Shown here: positions 18,177-27,719 of the stretch, one piece after another
Layout: every line of letters starts with the position of its first letter
How positions within the stretch are numbered: position 1 is the stretch's first letter
Notes under the pieces: model-generated
Seen by the model: the letters and a program-made list of their open reading frames with translations, nothing else
What the model was told of the DNA's origin: nothing
Databases searched by the model: none
Assembly: GCA_963788325.1 (NCBI GenBank)
Contig: CAWBGJ010000008.1
Location: 1 to 64,000 of the forward strand
DNA length: 64,000 nt
Direction: 5' to 3'
DNA from: Prado023 sp963788325
GTDB lineage: Bacteria > Actinomycetota > Actinomycetes > S36-B12 > CAIYMF01
Made by a program: the position numbers and the translations under genes

Positions 18177-18330
18177 CCGAAACGGCCGTTCTGGGGCGGT
18201 CACGGCTAGCCGGCTCCAGGTGCGCGTGTCGAGTGGTCGTTCTGGTGCTGAACGAGCGACCCAGAACGACCACTTGGCTTGCGTCGAGGTCGACCCCCCG
18301 GCGCAACCTCCGTCAGAACGGCCGTTTCGG
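18177..18330. repeat. Nested inverted repeats (family C) in a 489-bp gene-free stretch
   Basis: The stretch 17940-18428 has no supportable gene. It holds two nested perfect inverted repeats. The outer arms are 18177-18193 and 18314-18330 (17 bp, core AACGGCCGTT). The inner arms are 18232-18245 and 18261-18274 (14 bp, AGTGGTCGTTCTGG) around a 15-nt loop. Outer and inner arms resemble each other (CGTTCTGG ends), so four related arms are arranged as two forward and two reverse copies. No T-run. Confidence 0.75.
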
Positions 18331-18428
18331 GTGCGCCAGACCTGGGATGCCGATCCGGCTCCGGTCGCCATCTCGGCCATCTCGGCTTTCCCGACACCCG
18401 GGACAAGCTCCGGGTCGCCGCTCTGCGC

Positions 18429-19367
18429 TCAGTCGTGCACCGGCGGCAGGTCGTGTAGCTCGGTGGCGACGGTCCGCACGGTCAGGTCGATCGGTCGGTT
18501 GGTCCACGCACGGTGGAACACGAAGAAGCTGCCGGGTGCCACGCGGTGCACCAGCCGCGGGCCGCCGCCGGCCTCGCGCAACCCGACGAGCTGATCGGGC
18601 ATCACCGGCCGGTGCGAGCACAGCACCGTCGGCCACGGCTGGTTGAAGATCTCCACCGTGCGCTCCAGGCCCGGCGCTGGATCCAGGGCGAAGGCATCCT
18701 CGCTGATGGTGGGCTCGAGCCGGATCCCCGACCCCAGGGCGGCGGCCATCGGGCGCAGGGTGGCCAAGCAGCGCTCAGCATCCGAGGAGTGCAGGTGCCG
18801 GACGCCGAACGCCCGCAGGATCGAGATGAGCCGCCGGGCCTCCCACTCACCGTGCGCCAGCAGTCCACGCGCAGGGTCGCCGCGGTCCCGGCCCGTCCGG
18901 CGCGCCCAGTCCGTGCGCTTCTCGGCAGTCGTGTGGCGCAGAAGGACGAACGGGATCGTCGGTGGGGTGCGGGCGGCCAGGGCGATCAGCTCCCCGTCGC
19001 GCGGGTAGGTCATCGCTGCGATGGCGGCCTTGGGATGCAGCCAGCGCATCCGGTCGACCTCCTTGTTCTCGACGAAGTCGCCGTCCACGACGCTGGCCCG
19101 CCAGTACTCGACCTTCTTGGGCACCCCATCCACCCGGTAGTGCTGCGTGGGCAGCGGGACGTCGAGGACGGGCCGGAAGCCGGTCTCCTCGATGCACTCG
19201 CGCACCGCAGCCTCGATGCCGCCCTCGCCGGGCTCCAGCTTGCCCTTGGGCAATGACCAGTCCCGGCGCCGCCGCCGATGGATCACCCCGACCTCGAGGT
19301 CCTTGCCCAGGCCGCGGGTGAGCACGACGCCAGCAGCGTGGATCTCGGTGCGCGCGGAGGAGGCCAT
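18429..19367 (-). CDS. mutT1: Nudix hydrolase with C-terminal histidine phosphatase domain (MutT1-like)
   Basis: 312-aa two-domain protein, same architecture as mycobacterial MutT1 (Rv2985). Residues ~8-140 are a Nudix domain with box GKLEPGEGGIEAAVRECIEE. From ~145 a histidine-phosphatase domain begins LLRHTTAEKR and has SSDAERCLATL and a late SHRP motif. In Mycobacterium the enzyme degrades 8-oxo-(d)GTP and Ap4A. It is the last gene of the ppk-CHAD-mutT1 run, 3 bp after the CHAD gene. Confidence 0.88.
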   Translation of the reverse strand: MASSARTEIHAAGVVLTRGLGKDLEVGVIHRRRRRDWSLPKGKLEPGEGGIEAAVRECIEETGFRPVLDVPLPTQHYRVDGVPKKVEYWRASVVDGDFVENKEVDRMRWLHPKAAIAAMTYPRDGELIALAARTPPTIPFVLLRHTTAEKRTDWARRTGRDRGDPARGLLAHGEWEARRLISILRAFGVRHLHSSDAERCLATLRPMAAALGSGIRLEPTISEDAFALDPAPGLERTVEIFNQPWPTVLCSHRPVMPDQLVGLREAGGGPRLVHRVAPGSFFVFHRAWTNRPIDLTVRTVATELHDLPPVHD

Positions 19368-19370
19368 GGC

Positions 19371-20909
19371 TCAGCCCAAGGAGGTCTGCGCCCGCTGGCG
19401 ACGCACACCGGGCCACTTCTCGGTCATCTTGACCCGGGCGATCAGCTCGCACTCGACCTGATAGGCGGCCAACTGGCCCAGGGCGAACCCGGTGGGGCCA
19501 TCGAAGCTCTCGGCGAGCTCTCGGCAGGCCTCCTGCGCGATGTAGGCATCCTGGTGCTCACCGAGCTGCTCGGTGACTTCTCCCAGGGCGCTGGCCAGGC
19601 CCTTGGCTGAGGCGCCGAACACCGGGGCCAGCGCCTCGGCCGCGTACCGGGCACGCTTGGCGGTGATCCGGGTCTCGTGCCACTCGTCGGCCGGGCCGTG
19701 CAGCGTCAACGCCTTGACCTCCTTGGCCAGTTTGCGCCACGCCTTGTCGAACAGCGGGGGGAGGGCCTCTCGGCTCGGACTCTGCGCTGCGGGAGTCAGC
19801 CGTGGGTGGTTGGCGGCGTCGACCAGGGCGTCGAGCAGGGCCAGGTGGCGCTGCGATCCCAGCGCTTCGAGGGCCTCGGCCCGCCCGGCCGCGACCTTGC
19901 CGGTCATCATCGGGTCGACGTGCTCGTGGATCAGGGCCGCATCGGCGGCACCGAGCTCGTCGGCATGGGCTTCCAAGCGGGCCAGCAGCACCTCGGAGTC
20001 CCGGCTCAGGCCCAGTTCGGAGGCCGTCCAGCCCAACTCGTCGCGCAGGTGCCGTGACCAGCCGTCGTCGACCAGCGGGGCGAACACGCGCAGCCCACTG
20101 CGCAGTCGCCGCGCCGCCACGCGCATCTGGTGCACGGAGTCGGGCAGGTCCCGGCGGACGCGGGCGTCCTGGAGCAGGAAGCGGCGCACATGGGTCACCA
20201 GGTGGGCGTGCACGGCCTCGCCAGCGGGGTCGTCGGGGGTCACCCGCACCGGCTGCGGGACCTCCGGTCCCGCGTCGGCGGCCGGGCCCAGGACGCTGCG
20301 CGTGCGCGACATGCCGCCCGGCACGGCCCCGTGGGCGGCCAGGAGGTCCAGCAGCGGCGCCAGCAGCGTGTCGTCCACGGTCAGGGGGCGCAGCGTGAGC
20401 TCCCGGAACCGCCCGGCCACGACCTTGCCGTCCATGATCGACACGACCTCGTCGACCAGCTCGGCGACCGGCTCGTCGGCCTCGTCGAGCAGCGTCGCGG
20501 CCCTGCGGTCCACGGACAGGTGCGCCACGCGGACCAGGGGCTCTCGGCGGGCCAGAGCGGTCACCGCATCCGCGAGCTCGGCGGGCGCCCGGCCCGGCCG
20601 GCCGGCAGACAGGGGCAGCACCACTTCCTCGGCCGGGGCCTGGTCGCCATCGGTGGGCAGGCGCAGGTGCCAGCCCTCGTCGGAGCCACCGGACCGTCGG
20701 GTGAGCATGGCGCCCCAGCGGATCAGTCGCAGGTCAGCGGTGTCGTGGTACTCGTGGGCCACCGTCTGGGTGGCCCCGGCCTCGACCCGGCCGATCCCGG
20801 TGGTCACGGTCGCTCCCGCCAGGCCCGGGACTGTGCCGACCAGGTCGGGCATGCGGAACAGCGCGTGGACACGCAGGACATGGGCTGCGGGGGTGGTCAA
20901 CTCGGTCAC
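19371..20909 (-). CDS. CYTH-CHAD domain protein (polyphosphate-associated)
   Basis: 512-aa protein. The N-terminal ~200 residues form a CYTH domain (triphosphate tunnel fold) with TVAHEYHDTADLRLIRWGAM and DEGWHLRLP. The C-terminal CHAD domain (from ~240) is a helical bundle with conserved His and Arg/Lys in SVHQMRVAARRLRSGLRVF and HETRITAKRARYAAEAL. CHAD domains bind polyphosphate, and this gene follows ppk, so a granule-associated or triphosphatase role fits. GTG start; the CYTH catalytic ExExK motif is not obvious. Confidence 0.88.
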   Translation of the reverse strand: MTELTTPAAHVLRVHALFRMPDLVGTVPGLAGATVTTGIGRVEAGATQTVAHEYHDTADLRLIRWGAMLTRRSGGSDEGWHLRLPTDGDQAPAEEVVLPLSAGRPGRAPAELADAVTALARREPLVRVAHLSVDRRAATLLDEADEPVAELVDEVVSIMDGKVVAGRFRELTLRPLTVDDTLLAPLLDLLAAHGAVPGGMSRTRSVLGPAADAGPEVPQPVRVTPDDPAGEAVHAHLVTHVRRFLLQDARVRRDLPDSVHQMRVAARRLRSGLRVFAPLVDDGWSRHLRDELGWTASELGLSRDSEVLLARLEAHADELGAADAALIHEHVDPMMTGKVAAGRAEALEALGSQRHLALLDALVDAANHPRLTPAAQSPSREALPPLFDKAWRKLAKEVKALTLHGPADEWHETRITAKRARYAAEALAPVFGASAKGLASALGEVTEQLGEHQDAYIAQEACRELAESFDGPTGFALGQLAAYQVECELIARVKMTEKWPGVRRQRAQTSLG

Positions 20910-20977
20910 TCCGGGGGCCTCTCGCGGGGTGCATCAGCGGGATCGGGGGCAGCATCGCATCCGAAGGTGAACAACGA

Positions 20978-23116
20978 TCACCCGGTCGTCCGCCGTGAGC
21001 GGCTCGCCCTGGAGTCGATCATGAACTCCTGCAGGTCGATGCACTGCTCACCCGAGGCGTCCCGGGTGTGCGGTGCCCAGGTGCCGTCGGGCTGGCCGAT
21101 CCAGGCCTTGGTCGTGTCGTCGAAGCCCCGGTCGAACAGGTCCGAGACGTAGCGGGCATGCTCGGCCCCCAGGCTCACGAGGACCTCGACGCGGCGGTCG
21201 AGGTTGCGGTGCATCAGGTCCGCCGATCCGATCCAGGTCTCGGTCGCCCCCGCGTTGGCGAACTCGTAGGCGCGGCTGTGCTCGAGGAACCGGCCAAGGA
21301 CCGAGTGGGCCCGGATGTTCTCGCTGAGCCCCGGCACCCCGGGGCGGATCGCGCAGATGCCGCGCACCCACACGTCGACCGGCACCCCGGCCTGGCTGGC
21401 CCGGTACAGCGCGTCGATGATGCCCTCGTCGACGATCGCGTTGCACTTGAAGCGCACCCGAGCGGGCAGCCCGGCGCGGTGGTTGGCCACCTCGCGCTCG
21501 ATCCGCTCGACCAGGCCGGCACGGATCGAGTGCGGTGCCACCAGCAGGCGCTGGTAGGCGGTGTTCATCGAGTAGCCGGACAGCACGTTGAACACGTGCG
21601 AGACGTCCTCGCCCACGGCCGGATCGGTGGTCAGCAGGCCCATGTCCTCGTAGAGCCGGGCCGTCTTGGGGTGGTAGTTGCCGGTGCCGATGTGCACGTA
21701 GCGGCGCAGCCGGTCACCGTCGTCGCGCACGACCATGCTCAACTTGCAGTGGGTCTTGAGCCCGACCAGGCCGTAGACCACGTGCACGCCCTGGCGCTCG
21801 AGCTTGCGCGCCCAGCTGATGTTGGCCTGCTCGTCGAACCGGGCCTTGATCTCCACCAGGGCCAGCACCTGCTTGCCCGCCTGCGCCGCGTCGATCAGGG
21901 CGTCGACGATCGGGGAGTCCCCCGAGGTCCGGTACAGCGTCTGCTTGATCGCCAGGACCTTCGGGTCGGCGGCGGCCTGCTCGAGGAAGCGCTGGACGCT
22001 GGTCGAGAAGCTGTCGTAGGGATGGTGCAGGAGCACATCGTGGTCGCGCATGGCCTCGAGGACGTCCGGTGGAGCGGCGGTCTCCACCTCAGTCAGCTGA
22101 GGGCTCGTCTTGGGCAGGAACGGCGCCTCCTTGAGGTCCTCGCGGTCCAGCCCGACGATCGTCCACAGCCCCGTCAGGTCCAGCGGCCCGGGCAGCGCGA
22201 AGACCTCCTCGGCGGGGATGCCGAGCTCGCGCACGAGCAGCTCGAGCACGTACGGGTCGATCGATCGCTCGACCTCGAGGCGCACCGGCGGGCCGAACCG
22301 GCGGCGCATGAGCTCGCGCTCGAGGGCCTTGAGCAGGTTCTCGGCGTCGTCCTCCTCGACCTCGACATCCTCGTTGCGGGTCACCCGGAACGAGTGCTGC
22401 TGGAGGATCTCCATGCCCGGGAACAGGTCGGACAGGTTCGCGGCGATCACGTCCTCGAGCGGGACGAAGCGCTGGGGTCCCACCTCGGCGAAGCGCGGCA
22501 GGCTCGGGGGCACCTTGACCCGGGCGAACAGCTCGTTGCCCGTGTCCGGGTTGCGCACGACCACCGCGAGGTTGAGGCTCAGGCCCGAGATGTAGGGGAA
22601 CGGGTGCGCGGGATCCACGGCCAGCGGGGTGAGCACCGGGAACACCTTGTCCAGGAACATCTGGCGCAGCGCTGCCCGCTCGTCCTCGCTGGCCTGGTGG
22701 TAGCGCAGCAGCTGGATCCCCTGGGCGCGCAGCCCCGGCAGCACGGATTCGCCGAAGCAGGCGGCATGGCGGTCCAGCAGTGCGCGGGTGCGGCTGAGCA
22801 GGACTTCGAGCAGGTCGCGGGGCATCAGGCCACTGGCGGCGCGCACCGCGATCCCGGCGTCGATCCGGCGCTTGAGACCCGCGACCCGGACCATGAAGAA
22901 CTCATCGAGGTTCGAGGCGAAGATGGCCAGGAACTTGGCCCGCTCGAGCAGCGGCAGCGCCTCGTCCTCGGCCAGTTCCAGGACGCGCTCGTTGAAGGCC
23001 AGCCAGGACAGCTCGCGGTCGGCGAACCGATCGGCGGCCAGCGGCGCTGCGGCAGGCGGTGCGGGGTCCTGCGCGTCCGGCGTACCGGTCGCGGAGTGCG
23101 TCACAGTGCTGGACAC
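20978..23116 (-). CDS. ppk: Polyphosphate kinase 1
   Basis: Synthesises polyphosphate from ATP. ~712 aa. The N-terminal helical domain (DRELSWLAFNERVLELAED) is followed by head and catalytic domains. The phosphorylated His region is VHIGTGNYHPKTARLYED, and a second motif is RVRFKCNAIVDEGIIDALY. I choose GTG 23116 over the upstream TTG 23140 because GAGGAGGT lies 5 nt before it. Cotranscribed in the order mshD-ppk-CHAD-mutT1. Confidence 0.95.
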   Translation of the reverse strand: MSSTVTHSATGTPDAQDPAPPAAAPLAADRFADRELSWLAFNERVLELAEDEALPLLERAKFLAIFASNLDEFFMVRVAGLKRRIDAGIAVRAASGLMPRDLLEVLLSRTRALLDRHAACFGESVLPGLRAQGIQLLRYHQASEDERAALRQMFLDKVFPVLTPLAVDPAHPFPYISGLSLNLAVVVRNPDTGNELFARVKVPPSLPRFAEVGPQRFVPLEDVIAANLSDLFPGMEILQQHSFRVTRNEDVEVEEDDAENLLKALERELMRRRFGPPVRLEVERSIDPYVLELLVRELGIPAEEVFALPGPLDLTGLWTIVGLDREDLKEAPFLPKTSPQLTEVETAAPPDVLEAMRDHDVLLHHPYDSFSTSVQRFLEQAAADPKVLAIKQTLYRTSGDSPIVDALIDAAQAGKQVLALVEIKARFDEQANISWARKLERQGVHVVYGLVGLKTHCKLSMVVRDDGDRLRRYVHIGTGNYHPKTARLYEDMGLLTTDPAVGEDVSHVFNVLSGYSMNTAYQRLLVAPHSIRAGLVERIEREVANHRAGLPARVRFKCNAIVDEGIIDALYRASQAGVPVDVWVRGICAIRPGVPGLSENIRAHSVLGRFLEHSRAYEFANAGATETWIGSADLMHRNLDRRVEVLVSLGAEHARYVSDLFDRGFDDTTKAWIGQPDGTWAPHTRDASGEQCIDLQEFMIDSRASRSRRTTG

Positions 23117-23178
23117 GTCCACCTCCTCGCGGATCCGCAAGACAGTCCAGTCCCGTAGCTGCTGCGGTCCTTGGGAGT

Positions 23179-24132
23179 CTATCGACGGAAGAGCGTATCG
23201 CTGTCCCAGGCGGCGAATCCGAGCGCGCGGTACAGCGAGATGGCCCCGGCGTTGTCGGCGTCCACGTACAGCAGGGCGGTCGGCAGGCCGCGCTGGCGCA
23301 GGTGCGCCAGGCCCGCGACCGTCAGCGCCCGGCCCAGCCCCCGGCCCCGGTGGTCGGGGTCGACGCCCACCACGTACACCTCGCCCAAGGGATCGTGGAC
23401 ATGCCCGGGGGCCTGGTCACCGGAGTGGCTGTGATCGTGGTCGTGCACCTTCGTCCAGTGGAACCCGACCAGCCGGTCCTCGGCATCGTGGGCCATCAGG
23501 AAGCCGACCGGGTCGAACCACGGCTCAGCCATGCGGCGATCGAGGTCCTCGGCGGTCCACCCACCCTGGTCGGGCAGGTCGGTGAACGCGCGTGCGTTGA
23601 GGTCGAGCCAGTCGTCGATGTCGCGCGAGGCGTCGAACGCGCGCAGCCGGATCCCCTCGGGCAGCGCCAGCGGCTCGAGGGGTGCGAACAGCGAGCGGCG
23701 CAGCTGCAGCAACCGGCGGACCTGGTGCAGCCCGTGTGCTGCGGCGAGCTGACCGGTGGCCGCTGACGTGCCGTGCGCCCACAGGCGCAGCCGGCCGGGC
23801 TGCTGGTCGGCGATCCTGACGACCTCGGCGATGAGCATCCCGCCGACGCCCCGGTGCCGGGCCGCCGGGCTGACGGCCACCTCGGCCGCCGGGCCCTCGG
23901 CCGGGTCGGACAGGTCCAGGTGCGCGTAGCCCAGCAGCGCGCCGGTGGCAGGTTCGGCGGCCAGCACGTGCATGGCCGGGCCGCTGCCGTGGCGCAGGTG
24001 CAGCACGACGTGCTCGCTGAGCGGGTGGGCGCCGTCGGCGTGCGCCGCAGCCTCAGCCAGCGCCAGGACCGTGCGGACCTCCGGCGCGCTCAGGTGCGAT
24101 GTCGTGCGCAGGTGGGCGACGTCCGCGCTCAC
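23179..24132 (-). CDS. mshD: Mycothiol synthase (GNAT acetyltransferase)
   Basis: Last step of mycothiol biosynthesis: acetylation of Cys-GlcN-Ins with acetyl-CoA. 317 aa with two GNAT domains. The second has the CoA motif VVGVDPDHRGRGLGRALTV and the MshD-typical PDGVEWFDPVGFLMAH-like block (here MAEPWFDPVGFLMAHDAED), ending YRALGFAAWDSDTLFRR. It overlaps the preceding regulator gene by 4 bp (ATGA), the same pairing as Rv0818-Rv0819. Confidence 0.94.
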   Translation of the reverse strand: MSADVAHLRTTSHLSAPEVRTVLALAEAAAHADGAHPLSEHVVLHLRHGSGPAMHVLAAEPATGALLGYAHLDLSDPAEGPAAEVAVSPAARHRGVGGMLIAEVVRIADQQPGRLRLWAHGTSAATGQLAAAHGLHQVRRLLQLRRSLFAPLEPLALPEGIRLRAFDASRDIDDWLDLNARAFTDLPDQGGWTAEDLDRRMAEPWFDPVGFLMAHDAEDRLVGFHWTKVHDHDHSHSGDQAPGHVHDPLGEVYVVGVDPDHRGRGLGRALTVAGLAHLRQRGLPTALLYVDADNAGAISLYRALGFAAWDSDTLFRR

Positions 24133-24863
24133 CGCAGGGCCGGGTCCCGCAGGGTCGCCGCAGTGTGCAAGTCCAGGGCGACGTCATCCTGGCGCGGGGG
24201 GACGAAGCGGTAGCCGACGTTGCGCACGGTACCGATGAGGCCCTCGTGCTCCGCGCCGAGCTTCGCGCGCAGCCGGCGCACGTGCACGTCCACCGTGCGG
24301 GTGCCACCGAAGTAGTCGTAGCCCCAGACCTCCTGGAGCAGCTGAGCGCGGGTGAAGACCCGGCCGGCATGCGTGGCCAGGAAGCGCAGCAGCTCGAACT
24401 CCTTGAACGTCAGGTCCAGGCTGCGCCCGCGGATCCGTGCGCTGTAGGCGCTCTCGTCGATGGCCAGGTCGCCCAGGCGCAGCTCGCCGTCGGTGTCGAC
24501 CTCGTCGGCCACGGCCACCCGTCCGATGGCCAGGCGCAGGCGCGCCTCGACCTCCGCGGGGCCAGCGGCATCGAGGATCACGTCGTCGATGCCCCATTCG
24601 GCGTTCACTGCGGCCAGGCCACCCTCGGTGGTGATCAGCAGCACCGGGCACTCGACGCCGGTCTGGCGGATCAGCCGGCTGAGGGCTCGTACGTGGGCCA
24701 GGTCGCGACGACCGTCGATGAGCAGAGCGTCGGCCGGCGGCGCGTTGAGCAGGGCACTGGCCTCGGCCGGCATCACCCGGACGTGATGGGCCAGCAGGCC
24801 CAAGGCGGGCAGGACCTCACCGGAGGGGCCCAGGGAGGCGGTCATCAGCAGGAGCCTGCTCAT
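24129..24863 (-). CDS. GlnR-like OmpR-family transcriptional regulator
   Basis: 244-aa atypical response regulator. The receiver-like half (1-120) keeps one Asp (LLIDGRRDL, D50) but lacks the acidic pocket seen in RegX3. The C-terminal winged helix has SLDLTFKEFELLRFLATHAG, YFGGTRTVDVHVRRLRAKLG and RNVGYRF. Homologues next to mshD (Rv0818) correspond to GlnR, the actinobacterial nitrogen regulator that works without phosphorylation. The adjacent hut cluster would be a plausible target, but no GlnR box was identified. Start is ATG 24863, not the longer frame. Confidence 0.82.
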   Translation of the reverse strand: MSRLLLMTASLGPSGEVLPALGLLAHHVRVMPAEASALLNAPPADALLIDGRRDLAHVRALSRLIRQTGVECPVLLITTEGGLAAVNAEWGIDDVILDAAGPAEVEARLRLAIGRVAVADEVDTDGELRLGDLAIDESAYSARIRGRSLDLTFKEFELLRFLATHAGRVFTRAQLLQEVWGYDYFGGTRTVDVHVRRLRAKLGAEHEGLIGTVRNVGYRFVPPRQDDVALDLHTAATLRDPALR

Positions 24864-24951
24864 GGGGAACCTCGCAGCCGTTCGGGGTCGGTGTGGGTCA
24901 AGGATACGCGAGGGCGGGAATCGCGGCCACGAGCAGTGCGTTGCACATGCC

Positions 24952-25512
24952 ATGACCGGGGTCTACCTACTGTTGATCGTGCTCGGCGCTGCGACGGCGT
25001 TCGGCCTGTGGCGTCGCTCCACCGACGGCCGGATGCGCGCGGTGGCCGGTGCGCCGGTGTCCGCGGCCCCGACCGCGACCCGGGTCGCACCGCCCGCCGC
25101 TGGACCGGATGAGCCAGCCGGCGCGTCGGTTGCTGATGACTCCGAGCCGTTGCTGGTCGAGGGCCACCCGATCGAGGTGACCGACCATACGGTCATCGGC
25201 GAGGTGGAGATCCTGGCTGAAGTCGATCTCGGGGCCCCGCTGGGCGAGCAGGCCACCCTCCTGCAGTTCTCGTCGGCGTTCTGCAGCCCGTGCCGGGCCA
25301 CCCGAGTGGTGCTGGCCGACGTCGCGGGGATGGTGTCCGGCGTGGTGCACATCGAGGTCGACGCCGAGTCGCATCTGGACCTGGTCCGCGAGCTGGACGT
25401 GACCCGCACGCCCACAGTGCTGGTCCTGGACCGCACCGGCCGGATCCGGTCCCGGGCCACCGGGGCCCCGCGCAAGGCCGATGTGATCGCAGCTCTGGGC
25501 CAGGTCGTCTAG
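24952..25512 (+). CDS. Membrane-anchored thioredoxin-like protein (ThiX-like)
   Basis: 186 aa. An N-terminal signal anchor (VYLLLIVLGAATAFGLW) is followed by a linker and a thioredoxin domain with FCSPCRATR (Cys111, Cys114) and the cis-Pro loop TRTPTVLVLD. Same position relative to glnR-like/mshD as thiX (Rv0816c) in M. tuberculosis. Probably an extracytoplasmic thiol-disulfide oxidoreductase. The last four bases (CTAG) are shared with the convergent hutG stop codon. Confidence 0.85.
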   Translation: MTGVYLLLIVLGAATAFGLWRRSTDGRMRAVAGAPVSAAPTATRVAPPAAGPDEPAGASVADDSEPLLVEGHPIEVTDHTVIGEVEILAEVDLGAPLGEQATLLQFSSAFCSPCRATRVVLADVAGMVSGVVHIEVDAESHLDLVRELDVTRTPTVLVLDRTGRIRSRATGAPRKADVIAALGQVV

Positions 25513-26426
25513 CGACCGGCCGCCGTCCGCAGCAGCACGCCGGCGGCGATGTCGAGCACGCACAGTGCGGCCAGGCGCACGGTGCGCCCGTCGGGGGCAT
25601 CGGCGGTGGCGTCCACCTCGGTGAGGTCCATGCTGGCCACGCGGGGGTCGCGAGCGGCCAGTCGTGCGGCCGTTCTGAACTCGTGGGCGCTGATCCCACC
25701 GGGCAGCGAGGCCGGACAGGCCGGTGCCACGGCGCGGTCACAGACGTCGACGTCGAGGTCGACATGCACACGTCCGGTGGGCCCGGATCCGGCGATCTCG
25801 AGGGCCTGGGCCATGGCGTCGTCCATCCCTCGCCGGGCAAGGTCCGCACGGCTGATCACGGTGATGCCATGCTCCCGGGCGCGATCGGAGTAGTACGCGG
25901 AGTTGGCGAAGTCCGCGATCCCGATCTGCACCGTGCGCTGCCCGGCCAGGCCGAGCTCGAGCAGCTCGCGCACCGGCGAGCCGTTGGAGCGACCCTCGCG
26001 CAGGTCGTGATGAGCGTCGAGGGTGATCAGGCCGTCAGTGCAGGCGCCGTGCGCCACGGAGCTCGTGATCGAGTTGTCCCCACCGAGGGCGAGGACCAGG
26101 GCGTCGGGGAACAGTCGGACGGCCTCGACGGTCTCGCGCCGACCTCGGTCGGTGTCCGGTTCCGACACGTCGCCGAGGTCGATGAGCATGAGGTCGCGCA
26201 GGTCGAGCTGCTCGCTGGCCAGATGCGTCGCGAACCGCGCGAGGGCGGCGCGCACCGCGGCGGGTGTGCGGTCGGCCCTGGTCCGGGACAGGGAGGTCGC
26301 GTGGGCCGGCACGCCGAGCAGGGTCATCTGCGGCCGGCGCGGGTTCTGCTCGCGCGGCCAGCCGTGCTCGGCGGTGCAGGCCCCGATCCACGCTGACGCG
26401 CGGGGCCAGTGCGGGTCCTCAGCCAC
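25509..26426 (-). CDS. hutG: Formimidoylglutamase / arginase-family hydrolase
   Basis: 305-aa ureohydrolase-fold enzyme. Dinuclear Mn ligands are visible in GGDNS (usually GGDHS), DAHHDLR and VDLDVDVCD. In the hut cluster it should convert N-formimino-glutamate to glutamate and formamide. GTG start at 26426 overlaps the end of hutI by 8 bp, indicating translational coupling. The first manganese-loop residue is Asn where many family members have His, as also found in several formiminoglutamases. Confidence 0.82.
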   Translation of the reverse strand: MAEDPHWPRASAWIGACTAEHGWPREQNPRRPQMTLLGVPAHATSLSRTRADRTPAAVRAALARFATHLASEQLDLRDLMLIDLGDVSEPDTDRGRRETVEAVRLFPDALVLALGGDNSITSSVAHGACTDGLITLDAHHDLREGRSNGSPVRELLELGLAGQRTVQIGIADFANSAYYSDRAREHGITVISRADLARRGMDDAMAQALEIAGSGPTGRVHVDLDVDVCDRAVAPACPASLPGGISAHEFRTAARLAARDPRVASMDLTEVDATADAPDGRTVRLAALCVLDIAAGVLLRTAAGR

Positions 26427-27719
26427 GGTCGCGCCCCGGCTCCGGGCGCATCGGCGCGCCCGCGCGCCACACCTGGTCGATCAGGTCCACGCCCGGACGG
26501 TACGCCAGGTGCACGTGGCTCGGGGCGTCGAGCGCGATCAGGTCGGCCGGACCGCCGACGCGGATCCTGCCCACGTCAGTGCGCCGCAGCGCCGCCGCGC
26601 CGCCGACGGTGGCCGCGGCCAGTGCCTCCGCCGGAGTCATGCGCATCTGGCTGACCGCCAGGGCGATGCACAGCGGCATGGAGGTGGTGTAGCTCGTGCC
26701 CGGGTTGCAGTCGGTGGCCAGGGCGACCGTGGCCCCTGCGTCCAGCAGGCGGCGGGCGTCGGGGAAGGGCGAGCGCGTGCCGAGCTCGGCCCCGGGCAGC
26801 AGGGTGGCCACCGTCGCGGAGTCGGCCAGGGCGGCGATGTCCGCTGCGGACAGGTGGGTGCAGTGGTCCGCCGAGGCGGCGCCGTGGGCCGCCGCCAGCG
26901 CGACGCCCGGGCCGGGGCGCAACTGGTTGGCATGCACCCGCAGTCCCAGCCCGGCCGCAGCGGCTGCGGCGAGCACGACGTGTGCCTCGACCGCGTCGAA
27001 CGCGCCGCGCTCGACGAACACGTCGGCCCAGCGCACGTGCGGGGCGCAGGCGTCCAGCATCGGGCCGGTGAGCAGGGCCAGGTAGCCGGCGCGGTCGCCG
27101 GCGAACTCGGCCGGGATGACATGGGCACCCAGGAACGTGACCTCGTCGGTGAACTCCCCGGCGATCCGGGCGGCCCGTTGCTCGTCGGCGACCGTCAGGC
27201 CGTATCCCGTCTTGACCTCGAAGGTGGTCGTGCCGCTGGCCACGAGTTCGGCGACGAGCCGGCGTACGCCCGCGCGCAGGCTGTCGTCACTGGCCGCACG
27301 AGTGGCGGCCACGGTTGCGTGGATGCCGCCTGCTGTATAGCTCCGGCCCGCCATCCGGGCGGCGAACTCGGCGGCTCGGTCCCCGGCGAACACCAGGTGC
27401 GCGTGGCTGTCGACGAACCCGGGGATGACTGCTGCCCCGGCGGCGTCGTACCGCTCGTCGCACGCCGGAGCCTGGGAGGTCGGCCCGATCCACTCGACGC
27501 GCCCGTCCTGCACGACGACGGCCGTCTCAGCGCGGATACCCAGCGCCCACTCGTCGCGGCCGCTGGCCGGCGGTGCACCGGCCGGGTCGTTGGTGACGAG
27601 CTCCCCGATGCCCGCGAGCAGGAGGCTGGCGCCGCCCCGGGACGGCGTGGGGGTCCTTGCATCATCGATCCGGCGTTCCAAGTGCCCGATCGATGATGCA
27701 AGGGTGGGATCCATCGCGG

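Noticed and set aside
20960..20985. Single GGTGAAC near the CHAD gene start as a PHO box
   Set aside because: Only one unit without an 11-bp partner, so it does not meet the repeat rule used for the three accepted boxes.
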